From CAZNGF01 sp964572855 (lineage in GTDB: Bacteria > Bipolaricaulota > Bipolaricaulia > RBG-16-55-9 > JAJCYT01), in contig CAZNGF010000074.1 of NCBI GenBank assembly GCA_964572855.1, positions 1 to 11,486 on the forward strand: a stretch of DNA of 11,486 bases. The letters are read 5' to 3'. The translations under genes and the position numbers were made by a program. Of the stretch, positions 1 through 6,318 are shown piece after piece (the stretch's first letter is position 1; every line of letters starts with the position of its first letter). The notes under the pieces were generated by a model. The model had not been told where the DNA came from. It made no database searches and was given only the letters and a program-made list of their open reading frames with translations.

Positions 1-527
1 AGGTCTGCCCCTGCGAGCGCGAGGTGGGCGCGTGCGCGGCCAAGTAGCGCGCGGCTCGTCGTTCAGAAGCGTCCGGACGAGATCGGCGCCCGGCTCCCAG
101 TTGCCGCGCGCTTCGCGTCCCGACTCGAGCGCCGCCGGCAGCCGCTCGAACGCGCCCTCCAGCAACGCGACCAGGTCGACCGGGTGGCGCCAGGCGTTGG
201 ACTCCTCCATGCGGTCGGCGAGCGCCAGCCCGCGCACGAGGCTGCCCAGCACGAGGTCGGCGTCGTTCCAATCGACGTGGTCCAGCGCCTCGAGCGCCTT
301 GTTGACGAAGTCGAGCGCGCGTGGTGCCAGTGGCAGGTCAGCACGCCATCTTGAAGACTCCCCTGGCTCAGCGGGAAGCCCATGTGCGGGCAGCGGTTAT
401 CCACCGCGTAAAGCTTTTCCTGGTGGAAGAAGACGGCCACGTTGTGACCCGCACCCGAGGCGGTGGCGCAGCACGTCGAGCGCAGGTCTTCCAGCGTGCC
501 GACGTTGATCCAGTTCCCTTCATTCAT
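1..527 (-). pseudogene. Rieske [2Fe-2S] protein, frame broken and cut by window edge
   Basis: The ATG at 527 follows an AAGGAG ribosome site and overlaps the stop of the upstream 108-aa gene by 8 nt. Residues 1-71 are the front of a Rieske domain: the ligand motifs are C46-P-H48 and C65-H-W-H68, so a [2Fe-2S] cluster held by two Cys and two His is expected. Directly after HHAR (near position 315) the frame breaks. The original frame becomes Ser/Thr/Arg-rich nonsense. The next frame opens with LDFVNKALEALDHV and includes MEESNAWRHPVDL, and it stays open for 105 codons to position 1. The C-terminal strands normal for a Rieske domain are missing in every frame. In long Rieske proteins that I remember, LDF-NKA-type sequence lies far downstream, so an internal deletion is more likely than a single lost base. 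The Pro/Arg-rich last 15 or so residues hint at a second frame error near position 50. A sequencing error remains possible. Confidence 0.75.
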
Positions 528-846
528 CGCGCATCTCCTTGCTTTTCCACAGGCTCGACAAATTCTCGATTCGTTCCCAGCCTTCGCCCGCGCGCACTTT
601 CTCGACTCGCAACTCCGTAAAGAACGCATCGAGCACGGCCGCGCGTTCCATGCGCAGCGGCGGAGAGCAGTAATCCTCTTCCTCCCAGACGGCCTCGCCA
701 TTTGAGGCAAGGCGGGCGTGGGCCAAGCTGTGATGGAGGGTATTGCCGAAGGGACGCATCGGCTTGATTTCGCCGGCATCGATCATGGCCTTGAGCGCGA
801 CCAGCTTTTCGTCCATCGGCTTGGCCCGCACGAGGTAGTGGGCCAC
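520..846 (-). CDS. Conserved-looking 108-aa protein encoded with a Rieske protein
   Basis: This is a small soluble protein with no signal peptide or membrane segment. The GTG start at 846 is chosen because AAAGGAAG lies 5-6 nt upstream. The stop overlaps the start of the Rieske gene by 8 nt (ATGAATGA), so the two are probably translationally coupled. Visible features are an N-terminal YLVRAKP strand, a central R-P-F-G-N-T-L segment near residue 32, an acidic EAVWEEEDYCSPPL segment with a single Cys near residue 60, and a C-terminal GEGWERI segment. I recall similar short proteins beside Rieske genes in related bacteria but cannot name a family. The size and pattern could fit a small alpha+beta ferredoxin-like fold, which is a guess. 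Its tight coupling suggests a job linked to the Rieske protein. Confidence 0.8.
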   Translation of the reverse strand: MAHYLVRAKPMDEKLVALKAMIDAGEIKPMRPFGNTLHHSLAHARLASNGEAVWEEEDYCSPPLRMERAAVLDAFFTELRVEKVRAGEGWERIENLSSLWKSKEMRDE

Positions 847-870
847 GGCGCTTCCTTTCTCGTTGGGGAA

Positions 871-909
871 GGGGGAGGCCGAGGCACGCGGGTCGGCCCT
901 CGACCTCCC
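871..909. other. GC-rich inverted repeat between two operon genes
   Basis: The 69-nt gap between the aldo/keto reductase and the 108-aa gene holds GAGGCCGA (875-882) facing TCGGCCCTC (893-901). GGGAGG (873-878) can also pair with CCTCCC (904-909). The transcript could form a strong stem here. No run of T follows on either strand, so it is not a typical intrinsic terminator. It may instead dampen expression of the two downstream genes or protect mRNA ends. Function is inferred only. Confidence 0.4.
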
Positions 910-915
910 GCGGCG

Positions 916-1947
916 TCAGCGCCGGTGGTTGTCGATCAGCCCAAAGGTCTCGCCGTACGTGAGCGAGCGCACGTGGTCGTCGCCCAGGAAATCGCGCGGA
1001 AAGCCTCTTTGAAACTCGCTCACGGCGTCCAGCTTTTCCAGTTGTTCGGAAGATAGCTCGAACTCGAGGCAACCCAAATTGTCGACCATCTGCTGCTCGG
1101 AGCGCGCGCCCACGATCGGGATGATCTGGGCCTCGTGCTGCTGGGCGCGCACCCAGTTGATCGCGACCTGCGCCGGGCTGCGGCCGAACTCCTCGGCGTA
1201 CTGCATCACGAGCTCGGCGGCGTTGAGCGTCTTGGGGCCGGCTTTCTCAAAGCGCTTGGGCTCGTCCGATTCCACGTTGTATTTGCCCGTCAGACCGCCG
1301 GAGTTGAGTATCCCCCAGGGCGTAACCGCCAGGTCGAGTGCCTTGGCCATCGGGAGCTGTTCGCGCTCGGGGTCGCGCGAGAGCAGGCTGTAGGGCAGTT
1401 GCAGCGCGGCGAAGCGTGGCCAGCCACGCAGCTCGGCCAGCGCGGTGCCGTAACTCACGGCCCAGGCGGGCGAGTCGGACATGCCGACGTAGTGGACCTT
1501 GCCGGCGCGCACCAGGTCGTCGAGCGCGCGCAATACCTCGTCCACCGGGGTGGTCTCGTCCCACATGTGCAGCCAGAGCAGGTCGATATAGTCCGTGTTC
1601 AAGCGCCGCAGGCTCTCCTCGACGGTGCGAAGCAGGTTCTTGCGGTGGTTGCCGCCCGCGTTGGGGTCCATCTGGTTGGCGCCGTTGGGGCGAAGCGTGT
1701 ATTTGGTGGCCACGACGAAGTAGTCACGATCCTGTGCGACGAACTCGCCCACGAAGCGCTCGCTCGTCCCTTCCGTGTAGTTGCAGGCCGTGTCGATGAA
1801 GTTGCCGCCGGCCTCGGCGAATTGCTCGAAGATCTTGCGGCTCTCATCCTTCGAGGCGCCCCAGCCCCAGTCCTCGCCGAAGGTCATCGTGCCCAGGGCC
1901 AGCTCCGAGACGCGCAAGCCGCTTTGGCCCAACAGTTTGTAACGCAT
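916..1947 (-). CDS. Aldo/keto reductase
   Basis: This is a cytoplasmic NAD(P)H-dependent oxidoreductase that interconverts aldehydes or ketones and alcohols. The 343 residues match the normal length for a full TIM-barrel member, and both ends look intact. The catalytic tetrad is visible as D52 and Y57 in the IDTACNY segment, K82 in ATKY and H127 in LLWLHMWD. A C-terminal cofactor-binding region reads IIPIVGARSEQQ. The opening RYKLLGQSGLRVSELALGTMTFG is typical of the aryl-alcohol-dehydrogenase-like or YajO-like subgroup. The ATG at 1947 is preceded by GGGAGG at good spacing. It starts 18 nt after the stop of the MFS transporter and so belongs to the same transcript. The substrate cannot be read from the sequence; a compound moved by the transporter is one possibility. 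Confidence 0.95.
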   Translation of the reverse strand: MRYKLLGQSGLRVSELALGTMTFGEDWGWGASKDESRKIFEQFAEAGGNFIDTACNYTEGTSERFVGEFVAQDRDYFVVATKYTLRPNGANQMDPNAGGNHRKNLLRTVEESLRRLNTDYIDLLWLHMWDETTPVDEVLRALDDLVRAGKVHYVGMSDSPAWAVSYGTALAELRGWPRFAALQLPYSLLSRDPEREQLPMAKALDLAVTPWGILNSGGLTGKYNVESDEPKRFEKAGPKTLNAAELVMQYAEEFGRSPAQVAINWVRAQQHEAQIIPIVGARSEQQMVDNLGCLEFELSSEQLEKLDAVSEFQRGFPRDFLGDDHVRSLTYGETFGLIDNHRR

Positions 1948-1965
1948 GGTGATCCTCCCAGTGGT

Positions 1966-3273
1966 TTAAGTTTGGATTGCCGGCACGCCTTCCTGGCGCG
2001 CCTTCGTGCGCTCGTACGGCTTGAACAGGACCCAGAACAACAGCGTCGAAGCCAAGTAGAGGAAGGCCATCACGAAAAACGGCGTGCGGAAATCGCCGAG
2101 CCCCATGAGCCGGGCGCCCAGGAAGCCGGAGAGCGCCACTGCCCCCTGGCCCAACGCGGCCTGGAAGCCCGTGGCCGTGGCCCGCTCGCCGGGGTGGAGC
2201 AGCTCCATGCTGAAGGCCTCGTACACGGGATCGGCCATGTTGAACAGCGTCGTGCGCAACGCGTAGGCCGCCCCGGCCAGCGAGACCACGGCCGCCGGCT
2301 CGGCCAGGCTCGGCGCAAAGCCGATCAGGAGCACGAACGGCACGGCCAGGAACCGGGAGGCGAACACCGTGGTCACCTTGCCCCAGCGCGCCGCGGCAAA
2401 CGGGATCAGCAGCGTGGCCAGCGCCAGGAACAGCGAGCCGGCGGCAAACGTCGAGCCGATCTCGCCCTCGTGGGCGTGGACACCCTCGTGAAAGAACACG
2501 TTGAACAGCGGCACGACCAAGCCCGCGCCCAGGCTGATGAGGCCGTTGACCAGCAAAAGCCTCCAAATGACCGCCGGAGTGCGCACGTTGGCCAGCAGCC
2601 CGCGCACGCCGCGCGCCGGTGCTTGCCCGACGTTTTGGTCGGGACGTGCGTGGGACCGCAACAACAACGCTGGAATGAGCGAGAGAAACCACCACGAGAT
2701 CCCGATGAAGGTCGCCCCACGGTAGGCCGTCACGGTGTCGATCGCGAACTGGCCGGCAGCCCAGAGCGGCAGGAAGCCCGCGATCAGGCTCCCGCCGCTT
2801 ACGGCCAGCGTGCGCAGCCCACCGGCCACGCTGAACAGGTGTACGCGCTCGCGGCGTGCACTGTTTTCGGCCATGAAGGCCGGCTCGGTGACGTGGTGCA
2901 GCGAGCCAAACAGCGCGCTGACCGCCGGCGAGACGAGCAGGACGACCGGGTTCACGCTCAGGATCTGGATCAAAGCCATGAGCGCGCCGCCCCCGTCGCC
3001 CAGGATAAAGCCGGCCTTGCGCCCGATGCGGTCCGAGAGCCGCCCCATGGGCACGGCCGCGATCGCCCCGGCCGCGCCGCGCACGGCCAGCCGCAGGCCG
3101 ATGAACTCGATCCCGAAGCCGACCTCGAGCAGGTAGAGGTTGAATAACACCTCCCAGGTCCCGTGGATCAGGTCCATCCCGATGACGTGCAGCAGGTAGA
3201 GGCGGGCGTTGCGGCTGAAGCGGCGCAGGTGGTCCCAGTACGATCGCGGGCCGATCGCTTGCATCGCGTGCAT
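1966..3273 (-). CDS. Major facilitator superfamily transporter
   Basis: This is an inner-membrane secondary transporter of 435 residues with about 12 hydrophobic segments. The MFS signature motif A is present in the loop between helices 2 and 3 (G77-R-L-S-D81-R-I-G84-R85-K86). A basic cytoplasmic linker near residues 205-230 (SHARPDQN...RGVRGLLANVR) separates the two six-helix halves, as usual. The ATG at 3273 has GAGGGG 5 nt upstream; a second ATG nine bases inside is a weaker choice. The stop of the 68-aa gene (3283-3285) abuts this ribosome site, so translation of the two is probably linked. The sequence does not indicate substrate or direction. A drug, sugar or small organic export role would all fit the family. 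The divergent regulator implies expression under particular conditions. Confidence 0.93.
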   Translation of the reverse strand: MHAMQAIGPRSYWDHLRRFSRNARLYLLHVIGMDLIHGTWEVLFNLYLLEVGFGIEFIGLRLAVRGAAGAIAAVPMGRLSDRIGRKAGFILGDGGGALMALIQILSVNPVVLLVSPAVSALFGSLHHVTEPAFMAENSARRERVHLFSVAGGLRTLAVSGGSLIAGFLPLWAAGQFAIDTVTAYRGATFIGISWWFLSLIPALLLRSHARPDQNVGQAPARGVRGLLANVRTPAVIWRLLLVNGLISLGAGLVVPLFNVFFHEGVHAHEGEIGSTFAAGSLFLALATLLIPFAAARWGKVTTVFASRFLAVPFVLLIGFAPSLAEPAAVVSLAGAAYALRTTLFNMADPVYEAFSMELLHPGERATATGFQAALGQGAVALSGFLGARLMGLGDFRTPFFVMAFLYLASTLLFWVLFKPYERTKARQEGVPAIQT

Positions 3274-3282
3274 GTCGTCCCC

Positions 3283-3489
3283 TCAGCGCGGGCACGGACT
3301 GTGACAGGGGCGCGGGCCGTAGTGGGCGCGCAGGCGGCATCCCAGCTCGATGAGCCCGTCGGCCAGGCGCAAGCCCAGTGGCCGAAAGCGCGTCCGTGCG
3401 GGGACCGCCAGGCGGGCGCGTTGCCGTGCCAGCTCGTGTCGACGCGCGCGGCTCAGCTCGATCCATTCGTTGGGGTTGGGCTGTAGCAT
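3283..3489 (-). CDS. 68-aa basic protein of unknown function, first gene of operon
   Basis: This short gene lies between the operon promoter and the transporter. An in-frame TTG at 3495 is possible, but the ATG at 3489 is preferred because AAGGAGG lies 6 nt upstream of it. The product is Arg-rich: an N-terminal helix (EWIELSRARRHELARQRARLA) is followed by a segment with a weak amphipathic pattern (LRLADGLIELGCRLRAHYG) and a Cys-containing tail. No domain is recognised. The strong ribosome site, the position right behind a near-consensus promoter and the contact between its stop and the next ribosome site argue that it is translated. It could be a leader peptide, a transporter accessory protein or a membrane-attached peptide. 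I cannot choose between these. Confidence 0.6.
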   Translation of the reverse strand: MLQPNPNEWIELSRARRHELARQRARLAVPARTRFRPLGLRLADGLIELGCRLRAHYGPRPCHSPCPR

Positions 3490-3504
3490 GAGCAACCTCC
3501 TTGG

Positions 3505-3521
3505 CGTTTGAGACCGTTTGA
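3505..3521. repeat. Direct repeat CGTTTGA in operon leader
   Basis: CGTTTGA occurs at 3505-3511 and again at 3515-3521, exactly one helical turn apart. The repeat lies in the predicted 5' leader of the minus-strand operon, just upstream of the first ribosome site. It could be a regulator half-site pair or chance. Confidence 0.3.
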
Positions 3522-3548
3522 AACACGGATTCTGACGCTTGCATCGGC

Positions 3549-3577
3549 AGTATAGCAGGTTTAAAAAACTTTGTCAA
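3549..3577 (-). promoter_or_regulatory. Sigma-70-type promoter of the MFS/AKR/Rieske operon
   Basis: On the minus strand, TTGACA (3577-3572) is followed by a 17-nt spacer and TATACT (3554-3549). This is a perfect -35 box and a 5/6 match -10 box at ideal spacing. The predicted transcript starts near 3542, giving a leader of about 50 nt before the 68-aa gene. ACTT-TGTC-AAGT (3568-3579) is an inverted repeat centred on the -35 box, so a bound protein there would block polymerase. This fits a repressible promoter. Confidence 0.8.
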
Positions 3578-3585
3578 GTATTTAG

Positions 3586-3602
3586 TTTATAAAATTTGCA
3601 AA
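3586..3602. promoter_or_regulatory. AT-rich palindromes, candidate operator for the SufR-like regulator
   Basis: Two small perfect palindromes, TTTATAAA (3586-3593) and TTTGCAAA (3595-3602), lie between the two divergent -35 boxes in the only strongly AT-rich stretch of the window (about 3560-3602). A regulator bound here could act on both directions. This is inferred from position; no family-specific operator consensus is recognised. Confidence 0.35.
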
Positions 3603-3623
3603 GCGCTTCCCGTCGGATACAAT
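3595..3623 (+). promoter_or_regulatory. Candidate promoter of the SufR-like regulator gene
   Basis: TTTGCA (3595-3600, 4/6 match) and TACAAT (3618-3623, 5/6 match) are separated by 17 nt. Transcription would begin near 3630, leaving a very short leader before the ATG at 3640. The -35 box overlaps one of the candidate operator palindromes, which would allow autoregulation. Confidence 0.5.
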
Positions 3624-3639
3624 CGCCCCGAGTGATGCC

Positions 3640-4287
3640 ATGAACGAATCCACCGCGACGCAACAGATGCCGGAGACGCGACGCAAGGTGCTGGAGCTGC
3701 TCAAGCGCGAGGGCCCGATGAAGGCCGACGAGCTCGGCCGCGCGCTCAACATCACGGCTATGGGCGTGCGCCAGCATCTGGTGGCGCTGGAGCGCGACGG
3801 CCTGGTAGCCTATACGACGGAGAAACAGGCGCTGGGCCGGCCCAGCTACCGCTACGAGCTCACCGAGCGCGGCGACGAGCTCTTCCCGCGCAGCTACCCG
3901 CAACTGGCCAACAACCTGCTGGAGGCCGCGCGCGTGGCCTTCGGCGACGAGGGCGTGGACGCGATCTTCTCCGCCCGCAACGACCAATTAGCCTCCGTCT
4001 ACGAGGGCCGCTGCGCGGGCAAGGCGCTGGCCGGCAAGGTGGCCGAGCTGGCCGCGCTCCGCACCGAAGAGGGCTATATGGCCGACTGGGAACGGCAGGA
4101 CGACGACACGTTCCTGCTGCGCGAGCACAACTGCGCCATCTGCCAGGTGGCCAAGCGCTGCATGCGGGCCTGTACATTCGAGCTGGAGCTGTTTCAGCGC
4201 ACGCTGCCCGAGGCCGAGGTCACGCGCCAGACCCACATCATGCAGGGTGCTCGCACCTGCACCTACGTCATCCGCCGCCGGGGGTAA
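3640..4287 (+). CDS. SufR/DeoR-like winged-helix regulator with cysteine cluster motif
   Basis: This is a 215-aa DNA-binding regulator. Residues 12-80 form a winged helix (RRKVLELLKREGPMKADEL, then NITAMGVRQHLVALERDGLV and the wing GRPSYRYELTERG). The C-terminal half ends in a cysteine set: C165-x12-C178-x28-C207. This spacing equals the SufR pattern C-x12-C-x13-C-x14-C as I remember it, with the third Cys replaced by A192. C168 and C174 are extra. Family members of this type bind a [2Fe-2S] or [4Fe-4S] cluster and sense iron-sulfur status, oxidants or nitric oxide. The ribosome site before the ATG is weak (GAGTG), and the leader is short. The gene is divergent from an operon ending in a Rieske protein and shares its control region, so that operon is the likely target. 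There is no suf operon in the window, so I do not name it sufR. Confidence 0.88.
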   Translation: MNESTATQQMPETRRKVLELLKREGPMKADELGRALNITAMGVRQHLVALERDGLVAYTTEKQALGRPSYRYELTERGDELFPRSYPQLANNLLEAARVAFGDEGVDAIFSARNDQLASVYEGRCAGKALAGKVAELAALRTEEGYMADWERQDDDTFLLREHNCAICQVAKRCMRACTFELELFQRTLPEAEVTRQTHIMQGARTCTYVIRRRG

Positions 4288-4322
4288 CCCCCCCCGTCGC
4301 TCCAGTCCTCCCCTGTGACGGG

Positions 4323-4351
4323 TTGCCGCCAGCGCGGTTTTCGACGATAGT
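4323..4351 (+). promoter_or_regulatory. Candidate promoter of the Gfo/Idh/MocA gene
   Basis: TTGCCG (4323-4328, 4/6) and GATAGT (4346-4351, 4/6) are 17 nt apart, placing a start near 4358 and a leader of about 37 nt. The match is modest. If real, it shows that the longer frame beginning with TTG at 4323 is not the translated start. Confidence 0.35.
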
Positions 4352-4394
4352 GGCTTTCAACGCCCAGCCGGGCTCGGTCATGGGAGGGCCTCAG

Positions 4395-5492
4395 ATGCCA
4401 CGTAACGTCCGCATTGGATTGGTCGGCACCGGGTTCGGCCGCCGCGTCATGCTGCCGGCATTCGCCGCGTGCGACGGCGCCGAGTTGGCCGCCGTCTGCA
4501 GCGGGCGGCGCGGGAACGCCGAGGCGACCGCGAAACTGTTCGACATCCCCGGCATCTACGACGACTACGAGGCCATGCTCGAGCACGAAAAGCTGGATTT
4601 GGTCGCGATCACGACCCCGCCTCACCTGCACTGGCCCATGACCCGCGCGGCGGCCGAACGGGGCGTCCACGTGCTGTGCGAGAAGCCCACGGCGCTCGAC
4701 GTGACCGAAGCGCGCCACATGCGCGACGCAGCCGTGCAGGCCGGCATCCTACACCTGATCGACCACGAGCTTCGCTTCCACCCCACGCTCGTCCAACTCA
4801 AGGCGCTGATCGGGGAGGGATACCTGGGACCGCCCGAGTCCGTGAGCTTTTCCGTCCAGTGGCGCTACCCGCTTGTGCTGAACCGCCCCTGGAATTGGTG
4901 GTTCGACGCCGACAAGGGCGGCGGATTGCTGGGCGCGCTGGGATCGCACCAGATCGATCTGGTCCGCTGGGCCTTCGACACGGAGTTCCGTCGCGTCAAC
5001 GGCTTCGTGCACAGCTTCGTCAAGGAGCGCCCGCTGCCCGATTCCAAAGAGACCCGGCCCGTCACCAGCGACAACTTCTGCGCCTTCACCGCCAAGCTGG
5101 CCAACGGTGCCTACGGCACGGTCACACTGGACGCCACGGCGCGCGTGCTCTCGGAGCGCAACCGCTGGACGATCGCCTTCCACGGCCGCGACGGGTCGCT
5201 CGTCTTCGACGGGCGCGGGCGGCTCTGGGGCATGAAGGGCGAGGACAAGACCGAGCTCACGCAGCCCGCGCCGGAAGCCGACGTGCCCGGCCTGCCGGAA
5301 GGGGCTTTCCCGACGGGCTTTGCGTACTTCGCCAAGGCCATCGTGGACGCCCTGCGACGCGGCGAGCGCCAGGTAGCGGGGGCCGCCACCTTCGAGGACG
5401 GCGTGCGCGTCCAAGCCGCCCTCGATGCCGTGCGGGCCTCGCACCGCGAAGGGCGCTGGATCCGGCTCGACGGGGCACCCCGCCCGAGTTGA
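4395..5492 (+). CDS. Gfo/Idh/MocA-family NAD(P)-dependent oxidoreductase
   Basis: This is a cytoplasmic dehydrogenase or reductase acting on a sugar, sugar acid, cyclitol or similar polyol. The 365 residues match the family length. The N-terminal Rossmann fold shows IGLVGTGFG (residues 7-15). The family hallmark E96-K97-P98 follows HVLC, and K97 is the expected catalytic lysine. The C-terminal domain carries GGGLLGALGSHQIDL, where H185 and D188 occupy the usual substrate-binding positions. The frame is open from a TTG at 4323, but the ATG at 4395 is preferred because GGGAGG sits just upstream and the Rossmann motif then begins at the usual distance. The gene stands about 100 nt after the regulator and 65 nt before a gene with its own promoter, so it may be a single-gene transcript. 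The substrate cannot be inferred. Confidence 0.93.
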   Translation: MPRNVRIGLVGTGFGRRVMLPAFAACDGAELAAVCSGRRGNAEATAKLFDIPGIYDDYEAMLEHEKLDLVAITTPPHLHWPMTRAAAERGVHVLCEKPTALDVTEARHMRDAAVQAGILHLIDHELRFHPTLVQLKALIGEGYLGPPESVSFSVQWRYPLVLNRPWNWWFDADKGGGLLGALGSHQIDLVRWAFDTEFRRVNGFVHSFVKERPLPDSKETRPVTSDNFCAFTAKLANGAYGTVTLDATARVLSERNRWTIAFHGRDGSLVFDGRGRLWGMKGEDKTELTQPAPEADVPGLPEGAFPTGFAYFAKAIVDALRRGERQVAGAATFEDGVRVQAALDAVRASHREGRWIRLDGAPRPS

Positions 5493-5518
5493 CACTGCTG
5501 AAGTTTTAGCATTACACT
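5489..5518 (+). promoter_or_regulatory. Promoter of the glycine-rich secreted protein gene
   Basis: A perfect TTGACA (5489-5494) spans the TGA stop of the preceding gene. After 18 nt comes TACACT (5513-5518, 4/6 match to the -10 consensus, with both key outer bases). The start would lie near 5525, about 33 nt before the ATG, with GGAGG in between. Confidence 0.6.
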
Positions 5519-5557
5519 CCCCCAATCTTCAAGCGATTCGATTTTGGAGGCGATCCA

Positions 5558-6259
5558 ATGACCCCACGCACCTTTCTTTTGGCGTTGTTGTTGGCGCTCA
5601 CGCTCGCACCCGCGGCGTGGGCGCAGGACGCCGCCGACGGGCTCGACCCCGGCGCGGTCGGCTTCGGCGGCCCCTGGGTCGGCTGGCTCGACCTCGACCT
5701 CGCCGAGCTGAACGAACCGCTGGCGGCCAACGGCTACGATGCTTTTCCGGACGGGATGCTCCTGTTCGGCGGCGGGGGCAGCGGCGGCAGCTTGAGCGGG
5801 CTGCGCTTCGGCGGCGGCGGGGGCGGCGGCGACGTCTCCACCCGTCGAGATGGCCGGATCGCACGCCTCTCGGTGGGCTATGGCGGCGTCTGGCTCGACT
5901 ACGGGCTCGTGGGCACCGAGCGCTTCGACCTCTCCGTCGGCGCGATCCTGGGGGGCGGCGCGGCCGAGCTCGAACTCGTGCGCGGCTTGCCGCAGGATTT
6001 CGAGGACGCGATCGCCACCCCGATCACGACCAAAATGGAACGGGGCTTCTTCGCGGCGCAGCCCATGGCCGGCCTGTCGGTGGGCTTGAGCCCGTGGCTC
6101 TCGCTGCGCGTTAGCGGCGGCTACCTGGTCACCTTCGGCTCGGGCTGGACCGTCGAAGGGCAGGAATTCAACGGCCCGCCGGCCCCATTCGCGGGCTGGA
6201 CCGTTCAGGTCGGCCTGGCGTTCGGGGGGCGCAGCGCGGACGACGAGGACGACGAGTAG
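5558..6259 (+). CDS. Secreted glycine-rich protein, possibly outer-membrane associated
   Basis: The 233-aa product begins with a clear signal peptide: a hydrophobic core at residues 6-18 and a likely cleavage after A20-W-A22. The mature protein has glycine runs at 71-77 and 85-91. It then shows alternating polar and hydrophobic strands rich in Gly (ARLSVGYGGVWLDYG, FDLSVGAILGGGAAELEL, LSVGLSPWLSLRVSGGYLV, GWTVQVGLAFGG), a look shared with small beta-barrel or beta-sheet envelope proteins. It ends in an acidic tail (SADDEDDE) rather than the terminal aromatic residue of classic outer-membrane barrels. Only two cysteine-free segments and no catalytic motif are seen. I recall similar glycine-rich exported proteins in Chloroflexota and Deinococcota but no assigned function. 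The ATG has GGAGG 7-8 nt upstream. It appears to be expressed from its own promoter; rsmA follows after 59 nt and could be read from it. Confidence 0.8.
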   Translation: MTPRTFLLALLLALTLAPAAWAQDAADGLDPGAVGFGGPWVGWLDLDLAELNEPLAANGYDAFPDGMLLFGGGGSGGSLSGLRFGGGGGGGDVSTRRDGRIARLSVGYGGVWLDYGLVGTERFDLSVGAILGGGAAELELVRGLPQDFEDAIATPITTKMERGFFAAQPMAGLSVGLSPWLSLRVSGGYLVTFGSGWTVEGQEFNGPPAPFAGWTVQVGLAFGGRSADDEDDE

Positions 6260-6318
6260 GCGGCGGCTCCAAAGGCGCGCGCCCTGGCGCGAGCGGGGCG
6301 AGCTGATAAGGTAAGCGT

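Noticed and set aside
1135..3147. 670-codon open frame on the plus strand opposite the AKR and MFS genes
   Set aside because: Its product is Arg/Gln/His/Gly-rich without domains, and both opposite-strand genes have full family motifs. Long antisense frames are common in G+C-rich genes.
1844..3577. 577-codon minus-strand frame overlapping the MFS gene
   Set aside because: It is an out-of-frame reading of the transporter and its product is Pro/Arg-rich. The true frame has motif A and membrane helices.
4280..4293. GGGGG-TAA-CCCCC hairpin at the regulator's stop codon as a terminator
   Set aside because: The loop is only three bases and no T run follows, so it is too weak to call an intrinsic terminator.
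5766..5833. GGC-rich tract as a tandem repeat or G-quadruplex element
   Set aside because: It is explained by glycine codons of the two glycine runs in the exported protein.
6275..6297. GC palindrome between the glycine-rich gene and rsmA as a terminator
   Set aside because: Pairing leaves an impossible short loop and no T tract follows.
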